A stretch of DNA of 64,000 nt. It comes from Sipunculus nudus (lineage: Eukaryota > Annelida > Sipuncula > Golfingiida > Sipunculidae). Of this stretch, positions 12,973 to 24,787 are shown piece by piece. Each line of letters opens with the position of its first letter. Position 1 is the first letter of the stretch. The stretch covers positions 55,351,812 to 55,415,811 of the forward strand of contig CM049314.1 of the NCBI GenBank assembly GCA_026874595.1, read 5' to 3'. The notes under the pieces were generated by a model. That model saw nothing but the letters and a program-made list of their open reading frames with translations, was not told the DNA's origin and ran no database searches. The translations under genes and the position numbers were made by a program.

Positions 12973-13029
12973 CTCTGTCACATTCATCACCTTGATAGCT
13001 GCAAGCTGGCCTGTTTTTGTGTGGCGGCC
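12973..13029 (-). CDS. MAP4K4: MAP4K4/MINK1/TNIK (misshapen) kinase, exon 3
   Basis: The 19 codons read GRHTKTGQLAAIKVMNVTE, directly continuing exon 2 (..QVYK|GRH..). The AAIK motif contains the beta-3 lysine that anchors ATP phosphates in protein kinases. The acceptor on the minus strand is a T-rich tract ending TTTTCAG, and the donor is GAG|GTGAGTTC. Both junctions are phase 0. The family consensus here is GRHVKTGQLAAIKVMDVTE, so this copy differs at two positions (V to T, D to N), both conservative. The next exon should begin with an acidic run (DEEEEIKLE), and nothing like it was seen between 1 and 12972. Intron 3 is therefore at least 12.9 kb. Confidence 0.93.
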
Positions 13030-13597
13030 CTGAAAACAAAAAAAATTCATAAGTACATAAATATACATGCAAGATTAAATCATGATGACATTAAAATGAT
13101 AAAAATTCTCTGCATTTCTTATTAACATCTTCAAAATAACCCAGAGTCCTTATTTTTTTCTATTTTCAATAAATTGGACTTATTCTCTAATCAGAATGTA
13201 CTCAATACAAGTCTGTTAGACATTAAATTTCATTTCTTCGTGCAATCATCCTGCCTGACAATCAGAAATGGATTAGATAGGAATCTGTCATACCCATGGC
13301 AACCACTGCCAACAGCATCTGGTGAAAAAAACTCAAGTCTAAGACGGAAGCCATCCTCTAACCATGCCAGCCACAAATAAATGTCATTTTACGAGAATAC
13401 TAGTTCACTTAAGGACAGATGCACCAACAGCTGATGAGTGACAAAGACATTGTCAAAGTCTGTCTGCTTACCTGGAATGATTCACTTTCAATCTGACATT
13501 TTGTCGAAGGAACGCACTCAGTTGTGATTAAATCTGCAACCTTGAAAATGTTATAAAAGCCACTCCATGGTTAACCAGCTGCTGGCTGTGTTTATTT
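13030..13597. other. Intron 2, exon-proximal unique DNA
   Basis: The T-rich acceptor tract of exon 3 is at 13032-13048. Otherwise no repeat or gene was recognised. Confidence 0.5.
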
Positions 13598-13632
13598 TGT
13601 GACCCATGGGTCATGACGCTCTGCTGATATAG
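13598..13632 (-). mobile_element. Solo end fragment of Helentron family D
   Basis: TGTGACCCATGGGTCATGAC, then GCTCTGCTGATA, matches the hairpin end of the family D elements at 36396 and 55171. The palindrome TGACCCATGGGTCA is intact. No matching other end was found nearby. Confidence 0.55.
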
Positions 13633-14385
13633 TTTTTTTGGGTTATTGTATAATAATGTTAAGGCCTAGGTCCCAATCTGGACCAATCAGTGTTTGGTCT
13701 AGACTGAAATTTAGGCAAAACCATAGAATCCTGATTCCCAATTAGTAAAGCCCAGATTAGGGTCAGGATTGGTCTGGCCAATTTATTCAAAATAAAGCAA
13801 AAGAGTGATCAGACCCTGACTGTTACAAGTCCCTCACTACCTAACAGACTGACAATGTCATATCATTATTAATCAATTTAATATCTAAATTTCCTTCTTT
13901 ATAAATTTTGAATGAACTTTTTATTTGTCAAACATAGTTAGATCACACCCATTATCTTTTGTAAATACCATCAATAATGCAAGTTACACTTGTCAGTATG
14001 AATTAGGTTGATATAAGTTTAAGCCAACAGCTTTTATGTGCCTTCAACAATTACAGTGTCTTTTTATTCCATTAATTAATTATTCACACTTGATATCTGT
14101 CCTACTCAGTTCATTAATTTATACTCAGGTTATACTCAGTTCAGTAATTTAACAGCAGTGTGGGTCAAAGGTTATTATTCTCTACTCTGTTGCCTTGCCA
14201 TCAGAACCCGACTTTCTGACAGGCCTGGTCAAAATTCTAATTGTGATTTTGTCCTTGCCCAAAATCTTGATAACTTGATAAGAGTTTGTTCTTGACCAAT
14301 CAAATACTGATCCAGATTTGGATCTGGGCTGTGGCAAATCCATGTGGCAAAAACAATAAATTTGAACATATTTCTTATTGTATAA
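13633..14385. other. Unresolved intronic sequence, possible old inverted repeat
   Basis: CAATCTGGACCAATCAGTG near 13675 and its approximate complement near 14295-14325 suggest decayed inverted ends. The match is too weak to define an element. No exon is seen. Confidence 0.3.
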
Positions 14386-14664
14386 GGCCAAAAAGAGGTC
14401 AGTTCAGTGCAGGGGAAATGTTTTCTACCATTTCTTTTATATTTTGATAAAATTTCATATGATCAGGGTACAGAATCATAACAAATAAATTGCCTTGCTA
14501 AACAGAACAAAACCAAATGTTATCGAAATGTTATCATTTTTTCTTTAAAGAAATGTCCAGACTTATGTTTAAATCAGTATAGTCAAAATTAAAATTGATT
14601 TGGGGGGGGGGGGGGAGCAAAATTGATGTGCATTATGCCGAGGAACCAACCTATTTTTTTTGGC
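14386..14664. mobile_element. MITE family C, copy 3 (diverged)
   Basis: It starts GGCCAAAAAGAGGT, has the internal ATTTCATATGATCAGGGTAC and GCCTTGCTAAACAG blocks, and ends GAGGAACCAACCTATTTTTT-TTGGC. The order and spacing match the copy at 62387-62667. It carries a G15 homopolymer at about 14601-14615. Confidence 0.7.
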
Positions 14665-15097
14665 TAACACATATATATTTCAATAACTGCAATGAAACTG
14701 GAATCATCTCAACTTAGGATTTGTAATAAATGCTTTGGTAAATTTGTCAACAAATGTCTTCCCATATCTTTCACCTACATTCCCATCCATGAAAACCGAT
14801 TCACTTTCATATGGACCTACTGGTTTTGCCGACCCCTCGTGTGTCTCAGTGTATAAAAGTCCACCACCCTCTACCGTTAGACAAGACAAGGTTATCACAG
14901 TCAAAATTATTCAGTGCCAGAAAACATTTGCCGATCACAGATATCAGCGAGCTACAGAAATGCAATAAGACGGCAACTATTGGCTAAAGGCTAATATCTT
15001 TATCCTGGTCTCAGACAGCCAATTCAAATCCCTCTTGATCAATACTTTCTGACTTCATATATACAATCTGCATGAGCAACAGAGAAGTTTACAAAAA
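14665..15097. other. Intronic DNA without a recognised feature
   Basis: Overlapping short ORFs on both strands (14704-14968) share no recognisable motif. I see no gene. Confidence 0.4.
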
Positions 15098-15164
15098 CTA
15101 GATGTGTCGGAACGACACGAATGCCCCCGCCTGGGGCAACTTAGAAACATTTGTTAAATTTTGT

Positions 15165-17060
15165 AAAATTTTTTAGGTTCAGGAGGTGTTGTATGGTCAA
15201 AAGTAGGTCAACAAGGGCAAAATGCAACTCGATCTGTAACGGGTCATTATCAAGCAACACACCAAAAATCAGGCCAGTATCTGCAGGCATTGTGAAAAAG
15301 GTCCATACATGTGCATTTTTCATAAAAATTCTGTCTTTCATGAAATTTTCTATGTTCGGGATCTGTAATATGGTCAAAAATAGGTTAACTGGGATGAAAC
15401 GCAAAACTCGATCTGTAAGTGGTCATTATGCGCCCACAGACCAAACATTAGGCCAGTATCTGTAAGCATTGCATTGTGAAACTAGAATATTAGCAAAAGT
15501 TGATAATCAGTTATAAATTTAAATTGGAGAGGTATGTACCATGTTTCATAACAATTCACCAAATGCTTCCTGAGAAATAAGCTCCTAAGTTTTTTTCTAT
15601 ACCAAGCTCTGTGACCTTGAAAAGTAGGTCAAGACCACCCATCTTTGAACCTGACCAAGATTTTGTAAATATAATGCAATAGCACTGAAGTAATGAAGTT
15701 CCTGTGTTGAATACCTTTGGAGATATCCAGCACAAAAGGCAAAAATTGAAAAATCTGATAAAATTTCATTTAAAAATCAGAAATTGCAGGTGGCGCCACC
15801 AAAATTGTGCAGCTTGTACAGACCATCAGTCCCAATGATCATAGTAAGTTTTGTGAAAATCCACACAATGGTTCCTGAGATTTAAGCTTCTGAGTGTTTT
15901 TCTATAATCAGCTCCAAAAATGTAGAAAAATGGGTCAAGGTCACCCATCTTCGAACTTAATCTCAATTTTATCGATATACATCTTCACTGATGAAATAAA
16001 ATTCCAATAGTGAATCCTTTATAGATATCCCGCTCACAAGGTAAAAGTTAACAGACGCGGAATGGACTGACAGTGGATAGACAGATGGACGGACGGATAG
16101 ACGGACAGCTTGGGTGACGACAATAGCCCATCAGCCTCTGAGCTGAGGGCTAAAAACGGCTGTACATGTACATTTGTCATGAAAATTTATATTTTTCATG
16201 AAATTTTCTATGTTTAGGAGCCGTAAAACAATCAAAAGTAGGTCAACCAGGACGAAATGTGAACTTGATCTGTAACTAGTCATTATCTGCCCACACACCG
16301 AAAATCAGGCCAATATCTGCAGGCATTGCAAACAAAAGTCTGTACATGTGTATTTGTCATGAAAATTTATATTTTTCATGAAATTTTCTATGTTTAGGAG
16401 CCGTAAAACGGTCAAAAGTAGGTCAACCAGGACTAAATGCGAACTTGATCTGTAACTAGTCAATATCTGCATACACAACAAAAATCAGGCCAATATCTGC
16501 AGGCATTGCGAACAAAAAACCGTACATGTGTATTTGTCATGAAAATTTCTATTTTTCATGAAATTTTCTATGTTTAGGAGCCGTAAAACGGTCTAAAGTA
16601 AGTCAACGGGGACAAAATGCGAACTCGATCTGTAACTGGTCATTATCTGCCAACACACCAAAAATCAGGCCAATATCTGCAGGCATTGTGAAAAAAAGAC
16701 CGTACGTGTGTATTTGTCATGAAAATTTTTATTTTTCATGAAATTTTCTAAGTTTAGGAGCCGTAAAACGGTCTAAAGTAGGTCAACCGGGACAAAATGC
16801 GAACTCGATCTGTAACTGGTCATTATCTGCCCACACACCAAAAATCAGGCCAATATCTGCAGGCATTGTGAAAAAAAATCCGTACATGTGTATTTGTCAT
16901 GAAAATTTCTATTTTTCATGAAATTTTCTAAGTTTAGGAGCCGTGAAACAGTCAAAAGTAGGTCAACCCGGACAAAACATGAACTCGATCTGTAACTGGT
17001 CATTATCTACCCACACACCAAAAATCAGGCCAATATCAGCAGGTATTGTGAAAAAAAGTC
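15165..17060. repeat. 180-bp satellite core of element E (interrupted by F)
   Basis: AAATTTTCTATGTTTAGGAG recurs at 16201, 16381, 16561, 16741 and 16921, exactly 180 bp apart. Two more diverged units lie at about 15173 and 15349, on the other side of the F insertion. GGTCATTATCTGCCCACACA and CAGGCATTG are unit landmarks. Confidence 0.9.
15482..16154 (-). mobile_element. Helentron-like element, family F, inserted in the E satellite
   Basis: It starts CTAGAATATTAGC and ends GAGGGCTAAA after a GGACGGACGGATAGACGGAC tract. It splits a 180-bp unit between GCATTGTGAAA and AACGGCTGTACATG, and intact neighbouring units show the empty site. It contains GGTGGCGCCACC at 15789, linking it to families B and G. 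Its subterminal repeats (TTAGC/GCTAA) are short. Confidence 0.7.
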
Positions 17061-17144
17061 CGTACAACTGTTTGATTTTGGAATGAAGGAAGGACGGACA
17101 TGGGTAAAACTATATGCCCCGGCCACTTTGTGGCGGGGGCATAA

Positions 17145-17318
17145 AAAATAAAAATCAATGGGTTAATTAGTATTTAACTCTGGGTATAGTTATAACACTT
17201 ATTCAGGGGTGGATTAGGGTGTGTGCCCCCTTTTTGACTGGAAAAAAACTGGGAAAAAGAAAAATTAAAACTAACTTATTCCAAGACAAGGCTCCCGATT
17301 TTGCATCAAAATGTTTTC
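17145..17318. other. Short spacer between elements
   Basis: Nothing recognised. Confidence 0.4.
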
Positions 17319-17787
17319 TAAAGGTGCCCAATCACCTTTCTTTTGAAAAAGAATTCATGTAATTTCTGGCTTCCTCTGTGTATATATTAATGATCTAAGG
17401 ATAATTGTGGTTTTGAAAAGTTCTTTGTGAAGGCCTTTGTGAAGGATGTGTGAACATGTTTATCAACAACATGTTTGTAAACACAGCAATGTTGACAAAC
17501 GGGAAAAAATATGTAACCTAAGGTTGTAGGTGGCATTTTTGCGGAGGTAGTAAGGTTCACTTTGCAAAACGCCATTTGCAAAGCTATGGCCTATCTGACT
17601 TGCTGCCGGATGTCCTTGTTGAATTTGTTTTATTTTTGCGGGCCCCCACATCATAAACATGTTGATATAAACAAAACAAAGCAGCCTGTGTGTGGTGATA
17701 TCCACATTTTCTGGCCAATTTTTAAGAAAGCTCCAAGGGATTAGCTTTTGTTTATAAAGGTCAGATAGGTGATTGGGCCCCTTTAAA
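17319..17787. mobile_element. MITE with inverted ends, about 470 bp
   Basis: The left end TAAAGGTGCCCAATCACCT and right end AGGTGATTGGGCCCCTTTA are near-perfect inverses. Diverged, opposite-strand relatives occur at 47735-48020 and 53190-53460, sharing CACACAGG, TTTGTTTTGTTTATATCCAC, CAACAAGGACATC and CAACTGGTGAC-type blocks. No transposase is seen. The ORFs inside are shadows. Confidence 0.7.
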
Positions 17788-19729
17788 CTTCTGCAGATGG
17801 CATCATAACAGCCTGCTCCACTTAACCATTTATTTAACAAATGTCATTTTATTAGATCTTGCTTCACTTCTTTTTATTCAAACTATCCATAAGCAGTGAA
17901 TAAATGTTCAAACTTCACATCAAATATCTTTATGGTGTTATGCGATTGTTCATTTATTTCATAATCTTACATTGTCAACTGAAGCAAAAAGAAAATGATT
18001 AGTCAATATGATTATTTTATAGTCATGTCAAGTGCTCAAACCAATAGAAGAGTTAATTTTACAGTTACCATGCTTTCTCACTCAAATATGACTGAATAAC
18101 ATGGCAGGCTCAGACAAATCAGAGGAAACAGTCTGGTTCATCCCGTTTCTAGGACTGAGTGACACCCACTCTGGACAAGTTTTGTTTCACTTGATGAATA
18201 AAACGTCAAATCATGACACCAGGGATCAGCTGATTTTAATACATTTAAAACACGTCTTCTGATACGTTTATAACACAAAGTCTTCCTCAAACCAGCCACT
18301 CATCAATCAATAAGCGTTTATTTTCACACTGCTCATCTTATACAAGGTGACGCAAAAGGAAATAGGGGGACTTGACTGACGATGGCAGTCTGACGCGAGC
18401 AACAGTGAACCAGAGTAAGATTCTTTGCTCAATGTGGGTGGGTAAAAAACCAACCCATCCAAATATAACATCGTCTGCCCCGACAATCCCCATTAACTGT
18501 CAATCCTATCTGTGGTGCACTCCTAACTCCTGCTTACTCGACCACTCCAAGGTCAAGGTCAATTAAAAACTCGTCAACTCAGTAACCTAATTTCTGTATT
18601 CCTTTCCCCCTGAGAACACAAATCTAATAACATTCCTTACAGAAAACACAGAACGAATTAAACATGGCTACCTAAGCAAACTAAAATCACAATGATCTAG
18701 ATATCACCTGCCAGTCACATTCTGTAAACTTAATTAAAAGGAATAACTCACCAGTGAGCCTCAATATGATATAACATTAACCTCTATAGCTGTATATGTT
18801 GCAGATAAATATACAATTGTATTCCACTGGCCTTACCTGAGGCCCAGAACAATGCTGTGGCCATTTGGATTATGCAACAATATATTTTGCTGCTGTGGAT
18901 CAATTTAAAGTTCTCTTCCATATATGTATGTGTGTGCAAAAATAGAGTGGTTAGTACTAAGGAAAACACTGTACGACAATCAATCTTAAACACACATATT
19001 TAATAAAACAGTCACACCCTGGATGGACCTAGAATATGGAAGGGTGAATTCACAGTCTGGAGGGCTGTCTGAATTGTAATTTCTAAATAAGAATTTTTAA
19101 TGCTGAGAATCATCCTAGGCTTATTGATCAATAATCTTCTATAATTTGAGGGTTTGGGCATGGACAAAAAAAGGGTTATTCCAAATACATGTCTCCTTAT
19201 GACCAAACTCTCCCTGCAGATAGATTCTATCATGGACGCTGTCACATCCCAAGGCCCTTACAGGTTTATTTCTCTCAGTTTCTTGTATGTCATTTTGCGA
19301 ACACAACAAAATCTGGATGTCACACGTAGCATGTAAAAAATATAGGTATTCTGCTAGTTAATAAAATAAAAATATTTTAATAACAAGAGAACAAGTATCC
19401 TTTATTTAGATAACCATGTCGTCTAGCCTAGTAATACTGTTAAATTAATGAAGCTAACAAAGAGGTCAATAAAGAGCAAAGGCTATTTCTCAAACTCAAA
19501 GAAATATGTTGAAAGACTAACAATCTTTACTACAATGTGTTCTGTGTAATATGGATAAAGAATGATTTTAAAACTTGTTATCTCTTTAAACTAAAATGGA
19601 ACCTGTGAGGCTGTCTGACAGAAGCCTGTCTGATAAGAAAACCTGTGCATTTAACCAGTCCCACGGGTGGCTTCACTGTAGTTTATTTTTTCATGTAAGG
19701 TGAAATCTGTCTGAAAGAATATCTGTCTA
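17788..19729. other. Unique intronic DNA
   Basis: No exon or repeat was recognised. ORFs of 60-77 codons (18372, 18784, 19012, 19154) show no domain. Confidence 0.5.
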
Positions 19730-20284
19730 TTAGGACCACCTGTCTATTAGGACCACCTGTCTATTAGGACCACCTGTCTGTTAAGACCACCTGTCTGTTA
19801 AGACCACCTGTCTATTAGGACCACCTGTCTATTAGGACCACCTGTCTGTTAAGACCACCTGTCTGTTAAGATCACCTGTCTATTAGGACTACCTGTCTGT
19901 TAAGACCACCTGTCTATTAAGACCACCTGTCTATTAAGACCACCTGTCTGTTAAGACCACCTGTCTATTAAGACCACCTGTCTGTTAAGACCACCTGTCT
20001 GTTAAGACCACCTGTCTGTTAAGACCACCTGTCTATTAGGACCACCTGTCTATTAGGACCACCTGTCTATTAGGACCACCTGTCTATTAAGACCACCTGT
20101 CTGTTAAGACCACCTGTCTGTTAAGATCACCTGTCTATTAGGACCACCTGTCTGTTAAGACCACCTGTCTATTAAGACCACCTGTCTGTTAAGACCACCT
20201 GTCTGTTAAGACCACCTGTGTGTTAAGACCACCTGTCTATTAAGACCATCTGTCTATTAAGACCACCTGTCTATTAAGACCACC
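19730..20284. repeat. 17-bp minisatellite, about 32 copies
   Basis: The unit ACCACCTGTCTRTTARG is repeated head to tail with two alternating polymorphisms (TCTATTAGG, TCTGTTAAG). Copies with the same variant are clustered, as expected from local unequal exchange. There is no ORF across it. Confidence 0.95.
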
Positions 20285-23200
20285 CTTGAGTGAACCAAAA
20301 GCATTCAAATGTGTTATAACTGTCCAGTCTGATAAGACTACCTCTGATTTAAGACCATCTTTGCCCGGTCCCAGAAGTGATTTTATTCTATGTCTGATAT
20401 GTAATATGAATACAAAGTATGTACCATTTCCCTAGATTATGTCAACACACAAAACAGGAACTTCCAGTTGAAGAAACAAAATCTGCTGTTTGGGAACAGT
20501 TTAACTGATTTGCTGCAGATACAAATTGCCACAGCACTGTGCCAGAAGAACTTAATTGGCTTCAGCCACTTAATACTGATGAAAAGCGTCAATTGACAAA
20601 GCAGGAGGTAACGGCAAAACCTGACGCTGATTAATCAGGTCACAGGTGTGTGAACTCAGAGTAAGTAATCAGTGCTGCTCACATAACACATCCCCAATGT
20701 TCATCTAGGATAAAAATGACTGAGGGCAACTTGACTCAGCAGCAATTTTTCACCTACACAAGATATGATCCGCTAGATTAGGATACATCATCATAGATTT
20801 CCAGATGTCACCAAATGGCACTTCCAAATTACATGATGTCAATTATTTTAAACCGAATAATCCAATGTAATTACTCTACCTTTTCTCTGATGCCTAAAGT
20901 ATAGTTTAGTGAGGTCTAAAAAGGCACTTCATAGTGACACAAACTAGAACGGCTTTGTTTTCACAGGTATAAAAACATGTCTCCTCCCCCGTCCCACCCC
21001 ATGGGCCATTCCTAAATTGAGGGGGAGGAACATGCACTATTTCAAAGGTTATAGTGTTTTGGAAAACTTAAATTTAGAGATTTGACCTTGTAGATTAATG
21101 TCAAGGTCACCAGATTTGGCAGTGAAACAACATGACATCCTTAGGACAACAGAAACAGAAAGGAGAGAAAGCGAGGGGGGGGGCATTGCTGTATTTTGAT
21201 ATCAGTTTTCAAGTTATGAAAACCATGGGTTTTCACATATTATACAAGGACTAAATCTCATGCATATCCAGTCTACTGGAACAGAGGCAACATCTGGTAC
21301 AGTGCCCCTGTATTTTGTAATAAATAACAACCACTACAGTGCATTGGCGTTATGCAGTGACTGTTAACAGATAACTAGGTTATGGTTGTTATCATTAATA
21401 ATACTAAGCAATTAATCACCAAATCTGTCTTGCAGGGCTGGTGTAATATCTGATTTCTGTTTTCAACATGAAAACACTGTTTCCACTGAGTGTTAACCCT
21501 CCTGTTGATCATTTTATCACCGTTATAAAATCCTGTCCTGCCCTAGTACCACAGAGCTGGATCTGTTGACTGGCTATCAAGTTGTCACTTGAGAGCTTAT
21601 ATTACACCATATGGCTCTGGCTGACCTAATGCTCCATTCATGGGATACTGGGGCTTGGCCACACAACAAACTCACTACACACACAGTATTACTGTATTAA
21701 CAGGGTGAGGTCCTAATATTCTTCCATATAAACTGTTCCCTAAGGCCTGGTTTTTCAGCTCATGGTAAAATGTTTTCAGAAAAGGTCACAATCAGCATTA
21801 TTTATCCCTGTATAAAAATCTATGTATATTTGCTCTAAATTAGACAATCTTTCACATATTTTGTCAGATTTTTTCATTGTTCAGATTTTGGAAAAACGAT
21901 CAAATATTTGGTTTCCAGTTTTCAATATCAGATAAATGATTTTTCAGAGAAACAGGTGTTCGGAAAAACATTTTGCTGATAAAATTCTGCAAAAATTTGG
22001 TGACGGACATTTCAACTTCCCAGTCATACACTTTGATATTGTGACATTCATTACCAGTGACTAACCATGATAGAACTGGATAATTAGCATGGTGAAGTGC
22101 TGTGTACTGGCAGGTTAGGGCTTGATTCTGATAAATATAGAATTCTTCAGTAAGTCGATGATGAACCAAAGTACTGGCTAGCTTAGGAGATAAATTAAGA
22201 TAATAGGAGAACCTAGAATCAAAAAATTTTTGTGATTTACTTGGGAGAAGATGTTCATGAGCGAAGTAAGATCTATCCTATAATACATGACAGTCATTGC
22301 ACCTGTAATACATGATATCTTAACAGTTACTGCATTTAATAAATTGCATATGTGAAAACATTCATTAAATCCTTCAATGGTGATCACATAATATGGCAAA
22401 GAATTCCAAGTATAATCTCAAATGTACTAGTATTCCTCTAAAATAACTATAAAATATAAATCCTTGTAGATAAAGATAGGCCAGCCATTACAAAAGGCAA
22501 ATCAACTGCGAGTTCTGGAGCAATCTTATCAAGCTTTGTGATGGATGAGAACAGACAGACAACTTGGATGGCAATTTGTCCTTGTAAAGATGGAATGATA
22601 TGTTATCAGTGCTGGATCACTCTCTTCCTCCTATCTTATCAGTTTGATGTGCTGGAAAAGAAGAAGGAATTATAATCCTGAGCTCTTCAGACAGCCTAAG
22701 CAATAGTATAATATATCTAGAGCTAAACCTGTAGGTCATGCACTCATAATTAATATTTAGGCTGTGGCAGGACTTAAAAAGAACAAAGACAACATCACTG
22801 ATCAGCTGATAGTGGTTACATATTCTATAAATGGTTGTGATCTGCCTGTAGACATTCCTGCACACAAGCAACCACAATGGTCATCAAAACAGAATTGATC
22901 AAACTGTAGCTCAGTGAAGTGCATTTCTCTGCTTGGCAAAATAATGATCAACAACCAACAGACAGACATGGGGGAGGGTGAAAACATCACCTCCTTGGTG
23001 GAAGTAATCAACAACTACTGGTTTTAATCTTAGACATGATCAGACATGGACAATAGTGGACATGCAGTTGTTCTGGCTGCCATGTTTGAACACTTTGTGT
23101 CAATTTACAGGTTTTAACATTTTTGTTCTAACTCAGCTGCTCTGTAGCCACAGGTCATAGTCTTTTTTCCTTCCTTCCTTCCATCATACTATCTGTTCAT

Positions 23201-24361
23201 CTTTTTGCAGCGCACAATTTAAACCCATAATATGAAAAGTTTTTATGCCATCATGATAGGTCCTAATGGTTCTCCTTGAAAACACCATATTAGGTCATGG
23301 TGACCTACATTTTGTGAAACATAAGGCAAATTTTTTTACTTTGAGCACTGTGCAATTATAGCTCTTGCTTTCATTTAAGACTGCTTATCATCCAAAGGTT
23401 TTCATATTAAAGATCTGGATATTTATATAAAGACCTGTCTACAGCCTTAGGTGTACATCTTTGGCCAGAGAGCTGCCAAGGGGAGACATACATAATGTCA
23501 AATAATCACAGATCATCCGCGGAGAAATATTCTGCAGAAAATATTTTTTCTGACCATATTGGTCAGAATGAAACTATATGACTGTACTGACTGGCAATCC
23601 AATATCAACAGACATCAAACCAAGATTGTTTAACAGCTGCAGCCATGGAAAAATGACCCAATTGTTGTAAAGGCTTCTGCAACCTTGACCAAATCAGCAT
23701 CACTACAAAAGTCCACTAACTCTGTATACCAGAGTAAATATCACACAGTGATAATGCTGTAGGACCATGAGAGGGGTTTGCACCATTACCTGATCAGAGA
23801 TAGCTCCTGGGAGAAATTTCAATTGTATGCAAAATAAACAATTAACAGCAAATGGTTATGACCAAAGTTCAAGGTTATTAAAACAAAAGATACTTGTATG
23901 CAGACATTACTGTTTTGACTTCAGACTGGAGTCTTAATGTACAATTTTACTAGTATTACCAGTGAAGGACACATAAAGAACAGAACAGTTTATTGTACAC
24001 AGGTATCTGTGAGCGCATCACGAGGGAGGTCTGATTCACAGTTCTCAGGGATGGCTGAGCAGCCAGGCATTAAGTAGAAAACACCTGCCAGCCAAGCTGC
24101 TGAGGGTCTGCCAGCACCAGCCAGGCCACAGGGGCAGCCAGTTCCTGATACACCCTGTAACAGTCACTGATCCAGCACATCAAAACATAAACACTCAACA
24201 CTTCCTGGTCCATAAAAAGACCACTCATCTCAGGGTAAGATAACTACAGATAATGCTGCTTTCAAATACTTCCTTGAATGTGCAGGTTATGAACTCAACT
24301 TGGTTAAGGCTGTAAATAGAGGACTTATATTGTGTTTTTGTGTCTCAACAAATATTAATAA
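20285..24361. other. About 4 kb unique intronic DNA
   Basis: A G-run lies at about 21174-21183 and a (CCTT)n tract near 23170. Short AT-rich minus-strand ORFs at 21900-23014 show no recognised domain. No splice-site-bounded conserved exon was seen. Confidence 0.45.
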
Positions 24362-24787
24362 CTAGAAATTTCTGGCCTCTAGTGTTCCCAGACAAACAAG
24401 GCATACACCCTTCTAAAACAGGTCCCCTTCTTCTGAAGCATATATTAACATTTGTCAAGGACACCAGGGCCAAGGTATCAAATGTCTGAACTTTTCAAAC
24501 ATCTTGGAAGAGATTATTGGATCAAATTTGAAGGAAACAGATGCAGTACCTCAAAGGTTATGGGGTTAACAAAAATCCTGTTTCTGCAAATTTGAGGACA
24601 GATGGCTCCTCAGACATTGACATTTGACCTTGTGACCCTAAATTTTCCAGGAATCTTCACCTATTGGCAGGTGAGCCATATGTGCAAGAATAAAAGTCTA
24701 GGATGAAAAACTTTGCTTAAAATGCATCCACAATCTTTTCAAAGATGTGGGTCCTGTGACTTGACCTCATGACCCTAAAACGTAGAG

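Larger units (their letters stand above)
15098..17144 (-). mobile_element. Helentron-like element, family E
   Basis: It starts CTAGATGTGTCGGAACGACA with a stem-loop GTGTCG-GAA-CGACAC, then subterminal ATGCCCCCGCC. It ends TTTGTGGCGGGGGCATAAAA. The subterminal repeats ATGCCCCCGCC/GGCGGGGGCAT are exact inverses. The core is a 180-bp satellite, and a GGAAGGACGGACATGG tract lies before the right end. Element F is inserted in its core. Confidence 0.82.

Noticed and set aside
19730-20284. Regularly spaced short repeats considered as a CRISPR array
   Set aside because: There are no unique spacers, the 17-bp units are directly abutting, and the host is clearly eukaryotic. It is a minisatellite.
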